Below the pieces are notes generated by a model. The model saw nothing but the letters and a program-made list of their open reading frames with translations, made no database searches and had not been told where the DNA came from. Shown here one piece after another: positions 5,683-5,709 of a DNA stretch of 5,709 nucleotides. The stretch is from Thalassospiraceae bacterium. Lineage in GTDB: Bacteria; Pseudomonadota; Alphaproteobacteria; Rhodospirillales; Magnetovibrionaceae. Within the stretch, counting starts at the first letter, position 1; every line of letters starts with the position of its first letter. The stretch lies in contig DAOWFT010000207.1 of the NCBI GenBank assembly GCA_030637845.1, forward strand, positions 1 to 5,709, given 5' to 3'. A program made the translations under genes and the position numbers.

Positions 5683-5709
5683 TCCCAATTTTTGGCCAGT
5701 TTCTCGTTA

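Noticed and set aside
5245..5688. 147-codon minus-strand open frame across infC
   Set aside because: It is a phenylalanine- and leucine-rich mirror of the lysine-rich IF3 gene, with no independent support.
1..5709. Mobile elements, CRISPR arrays, tRNA or rRNA genes, defence or toxin systems
   Set aside because: Nearly all bases belong to five conventional genes. I saw no spaced repeats, transposase motifs, cloverleaf sequence or target-site duplications.

Overview
The window looks like ordinary chromosomal DNA from a Gram-negative proteobacterium, most likely an alphaproteobacterium of the Rhodospirillales type. That placement is an inference from protein style (the IF3 and ThrRS sequences, and a heptosyltransferase-like GT9 enzyme that implies a glycosylated envelope). 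It is not a database result. Base composition is moderate and coding density is high. I see no mobile element, CRISPR array, tRNA or rRNA.

Layout: (1) Positions 1-747, minus strand: an alpha/beta hydrolase, complete at its N-terminus and cut by the window edge close to its C-terminus. (2) Positions 748-828: a short divergent intergenic region with a 17-bp interrupted palindrome. (3) Positions 829-2061 and about 2098-3069, plus strand: two glycosyltransferases in tandem, a GT4/GT-B enzyme and a GT9 heptosyltransferase-family enzyme, 36 bases apart and probably cotranscribed for envelope glycan (LPS or related) assembly. (4) Positions 3070-3156: an intergenic region with a good sigma70-type promoter (TTGACA, 16 bp, TACATT), an inverted repeat across its -35 box, and a small hairpin just before the next start. 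(5) Positions 3157-5070: thrS, a full-length threonyl-tRNA synthetase with editing and catalytic domains whose key residues fall at the E. coli numbering. (6) Positions 5071-5139: a spacer with a perfect 6-bp hairpin directly after the thrS stop and a strong Shine-Dalgarno for infC. (7) Positions 5140-5682: infC, translation initiation factor IF3, apparently starting at an ATC codon. The window ends 27 bases after infC, where rpmI and rplT would be expected from the usual gene order.

The two halves serve different jobs: envelope glycosylation upstream and translation downstream. The main points of interest are the ATC start of infC (expected for IF3 autoregulation, and easily mis-annotated as an upstream TTG), the structured and possibly regulated thrS leader, and the hydrolase hidden opposite an artefactual upstream extension of the GT4 reading frame. 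I found no evidence of a wholly new system.
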